A stretch of DNA of 28,294 bases from an uncultured Beijerinckiaceae bacterium (GTDB lineage: Bacteria; Pseudomonadota; Alphaproteobacteria; Rhizobiales; Beijerinckiaceae). The translations under genes and the position numbers were made by a program. Every line of letters starts with the position of its first letter. The first letter of the stretch is position 1. Shown piece after piece: positions 26,303 to 28,294 of this stretch. Location of the stretch: the NCBI GenBank assembly GCA_937863205.1, contig CALMGA010000344.1:1-28294 (forward strand). The letters are read 5' to 3'. The notes beneath the pieces are model-generated. The model had not been told where the DNA came from, did no database searches, and saw nothing but the letters and a program-made list of their open reading frames with translations.

Positions 26303-28294
26303 TCAGTAGAGTCCGCCCGTGCCCGAGCCCACGACCTGGTCGGCATCGGCGCCGGGATCGATCTGTCGGGGACCGGGATCGCCGCTGTAGCCCTCGGGCG
26401 GCGCGGTGCCGGGCTTGAAGGCTTCCGGGATCGAGCCGGCGCCCGACGAGCGCTGGCCCGAACGCGGATCAACCGAGATCAGCTTGATGCCCGGCGGCAC
26501 GCGGAACGGGATGTCGGGCTTGTTCTTCAGCGCCAACGCCATGAAGTCGCGGAAGATGGGCGCGGTGTAGAGCGCCGCCTGGGCGGAGTCGCCGAGCGAG
26601 CGCGGTCGGTCGTAGCCCATGAACACGCCCACCGCGAGGTCGGGCGAGAAGCCGACGAACCACAGGTCCTTGGCGTCGTTGGTGGTGCCGGTCTTGCCGG
26701 CGAGGTGCTTGCCGACCGAGCGGATCACCTGACCCGTGCCGCGCTGGATCACGCCCTCCATGATCGAAGTGATCTGGTAGGCCGTGAGCGGGTCGAGCAC
26801 CTGTTCGCGCTTGTCGACCAGCGTCGGCTCGGGCTCGTCGGCCACGAACTTCGGCTCGTTGCAGCTCTGGCAGGTACGCTCGTCGTGGCGATAGATGGTG
26901 TGGCCCCAGCGGTCCTGGATGCGGTCGATCAGCGTCGACTTGATCTTGCGGCCACCGTTGGCGAGCATCGAATAGGCGGTGGTCATCTTCATCAGGGTGG
27001 TTTCGCCCGCGCCCAGCGAGAACGACAGGTAAGGCGGCAGGTCCTCGTAGATGCCGAAGCGCTTGGCGTATTCGGCGATCAGCGGCATGCCGACGTCGCG
27101 GGCGAGCCGCACCGTCATCTGGTTGATCGAATGCTCGATGCCGTAGCGCAGCGTGTGCGGGCCGCCCGACTTGCCCTCGAAGTTCTGCGGCGACCAAACC
27201 CCGAGGCCGGGGCCCTGGTCGATGGAGATCGGCTCGTCGAGCACGATGGAGGACGGCGTGTAGCCGTTGTCGAGCGCGGTGGCATAGACGATCGGCTTGA
27301 ACGAGGATCCGGGCTGGCGCATCGCCTGGGTCGCGCGGTTGAAGTTCGACTGGTCGAACGAGAAGCCGCCGACCATGGCAAAGACGCGGCCGGTGTAGGG
27401 ATCCATCGCCACGATGGCACCGCCGACCTCGGGGATTTGGCGGAGCCGAAATTGCCCGGCGCGGCCGTCGATGGGCTCGGCATAGACGACGTCGCCGACG
27501 GTCAGGCCGTTGCGGCCGGTGCCGCGCGACCAGTGCAGCCCGGTCTGCAGCAGGGTGGCGGTTTCACGCTCGCGGTTGAGGCGGCCGTCGGGATCGCGCC
27601 TGGGCTGCAGGCCGATCTGGGCGTCGTTGCCGGTCATCTCCAGTACCACGGCGAGGCGCCAGGGCTTGACGTCGCCCAGCATCGGCACGTCGGCGAGCGG
27701 AGGACCCCAATCGCCACCGAGATCGATGTGGCGCATCGGCCCACGGAAGCCGTGGGCTTCGTCGTAGCGGACGAGACCGTCGGCCAGGGCCTTGCGGGCG
27801 AGGCCCTGCATCTTCGGGTCGAGGGTCGTGCGCACCGACAGGCCGCCCTCGTAGAGCTTCTTCTCGCCGAACTTCTCGCCGAGCTCGCGGCGCACCTCCT
27901 CGGCGAAGAAGCCGCTGTAGTAGGTGTTGGGCGAAAGCACGCGCGGGGTGACGCCCAGCGGCTGCTGCTTGGCCCTGTCGCCTTCGGACTTGGGCACGTA
28001 GCCGTTCTCGACCATGCGGTCGATCACGTAGTTGCGCCGGTCCAGCGCCTTCTCGCGGTGGGTGAAGGGATGGTAGTTGTTGGGCGCCTTGGGCAGGGCG
28101 GCGAGGTAGGCGACCTCGGCCACGCTCAGCTCGTGCACCGACTTGCCGTAATAGTTCAGCGCCGCCGCCGCGACGCCGTAGTTGCCGAGGCCGAGGTAGA
28201 TCTCGTTGAGGTAGAGTTCGAGGATCTTTTCCTTGGAATAGGCCGACTCGATGCGGAAGGAGAGCAGCGCCTCCTTGATCTTGCGGTCGTAGGA
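26303..28294 (-). CDS. mrcA: Penicillin-binding protein 1A (class A), N-terminus beyond the window
   Basis: The last 663 residues or so of a bifunctional glycosyltransferase/transpeptidase that polymerises and cross-links peptidoglycan in the periplasm. At the window edge the frame is still open and reads the end of the glycosyltransferase domain (KEKILELYLNEIYLGLGNYG, then AALNYYGKSVHELS). The transpeptidase domain has the active-site SSFK (codons at 27296-27307), the SIN motif in HSINQMTVRL, and KTGT in GKTGTTNDAKDLWFVG. A CQSCNEPK segment before the KTG motif carries two cysteines. The C-terminus is Pro/Gly/Asp-rich. The start and membrane anchor lie outside the window. PBP1A (MrcA) is favoured over PBP1C by the domain texts. 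Confidence 0.93.
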   Translation of the reverse strand, partial: SYDRKIKEALLSFRIESAYSKEKILELYLNEIYLGLGNYGVAAAALNYYGKSVHELSVAEVAYLAALPKAPNNYHPFTHREKALDRRNYVIDRMVENGYVPKSEGDRAKQQPLGVTPRVLSPNTYYSGFFAEEVRRELGEKFGEKKLYEGGLSVRTTLDPKMQGLARKALADGLVRYDEAHGFRGPMRHIDLGGDWGPPLADVPMLGDVKPWRLAVVLEMTGNDAQIGLQPRRDPDGRLNRERETATLLQTGLHWSRGTGRNGLTVGDVVYAEPIDGRAGQFRLRQIPEVGGAIVAMDPYTGRVFAMVGGFSFDQSNFNRATQAMRQPGSSFKPIVYATALDNGYTPSSIVLDEPISIDQGPGLGVWSPQNFEGKSGGPHTLRYGIEHSINQMTVRLARDVGMPLIAEYAKRFGIYEDLPPYLSFSLGAGETTLMKMTTAYSMLANGGRKIKSTLIDRIQDRWGHTIYRHDERTCQSCNEPKFVADEPEPTLVDKREQVLDPLTAYQITSIMEGVIQRGTGQVIRSVGKHLAGKTGTTNDAKDLWFVGFSPDLAVGVFMGYDRPRSLGDSAQAALYTAPIFRDFMALALKNKPDIPFRVPPGIKLISVDPRSGQRSSGAGSIPEAFKPGTAPPEGYSGDPGPRQIDPGADADQVVGSGTGGLY

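Overview
The window reads as a gene-dense, very GC-rich alphaproteobacterial chromosome, most likely Hyphomicrobiales (Rhizobiales). The evidence is the divK-pleD cell-cycle pair beside a DUF3572 gene and rpmG, a class I PHA synthase, an aspartate carbamoyltransferase paired with a degenerate dihydroorotase, an alphaproteobacterial LexA-type direct repeat (GTTC-N7-GTTC), and tRNA promoters of TTGnnn-N16/17-CTATAG/TATATG type. I do not assign a genus. No rRNA, CRISPR array, insertion sequence or prophage was recognised.

Layout. Positions 57-3247 (minus strand): a formate/nitrite-type channel, then pyrB overlapping a noncatalytic pyrC-like gene. Positions 3248-3560: divergent intergenic region with three 13-bp direct repeats. 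Positions 3561-11024 (plus): topA-rnr (4-bp overlap), a DUF983 membrane protein, an MFS transporter, and rpmG with its own promoter. Positions 11025-11501: noncoding and rich in inverted repeats. Positions 11502-13260 (minus): divK-pleD; divergent from it a DUF3572 gene. Positions 13677-15428: sparse, with a possible 28-residue membrane peptide, an 83-residue conserved-looking gene under an apparent SOS box, and a 99-residue disordered protein with a likely terminator. Positions 15429-15750: divergent tRNA-Cys and tRNA-Asn. Positions 16069-17940 (minus): phaC, divergent from a small exported protein. Positions 18785-22016 (plus): hom and recJ. Positions 22027-24249 (minus): a lipoprotein alpha/beta hydrolase and a TerC-family membrane protein. 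Positions 24443-26290 (plus): an L,D-transpeptidase and an ABA4-like membrane protein. From 26303 to the right edge (minus): the C-terminal two thirds or so of a class A penicillin-binding protein, cut by the window end.

Functionally the window is mostly housekeeping: pyrimidine synthesis, DNA topology and repair (topA, recJ), RNA turnover (rnr), translation (rpmG, two tRNAs), threonine/methionine precursor synthesis (hom), cell-cycle signalling through c-di-GMP (divK, pleD), peptidoglycan synthesis and cross-linking, and carbon storage. I see no obviously new multi-gene system. The most interesting signals are the LexA-type box placed exactly over the promoter of the 83-residue gene, the densely folded 11.04-11.40 kb intergenic block, the terminator-like hairpin just after the rpmG promoter, the 13-bp iterated repeats upstream of the formate/nitrite channel, and the loss of metal ligands in the dihydroorotase-like protein.
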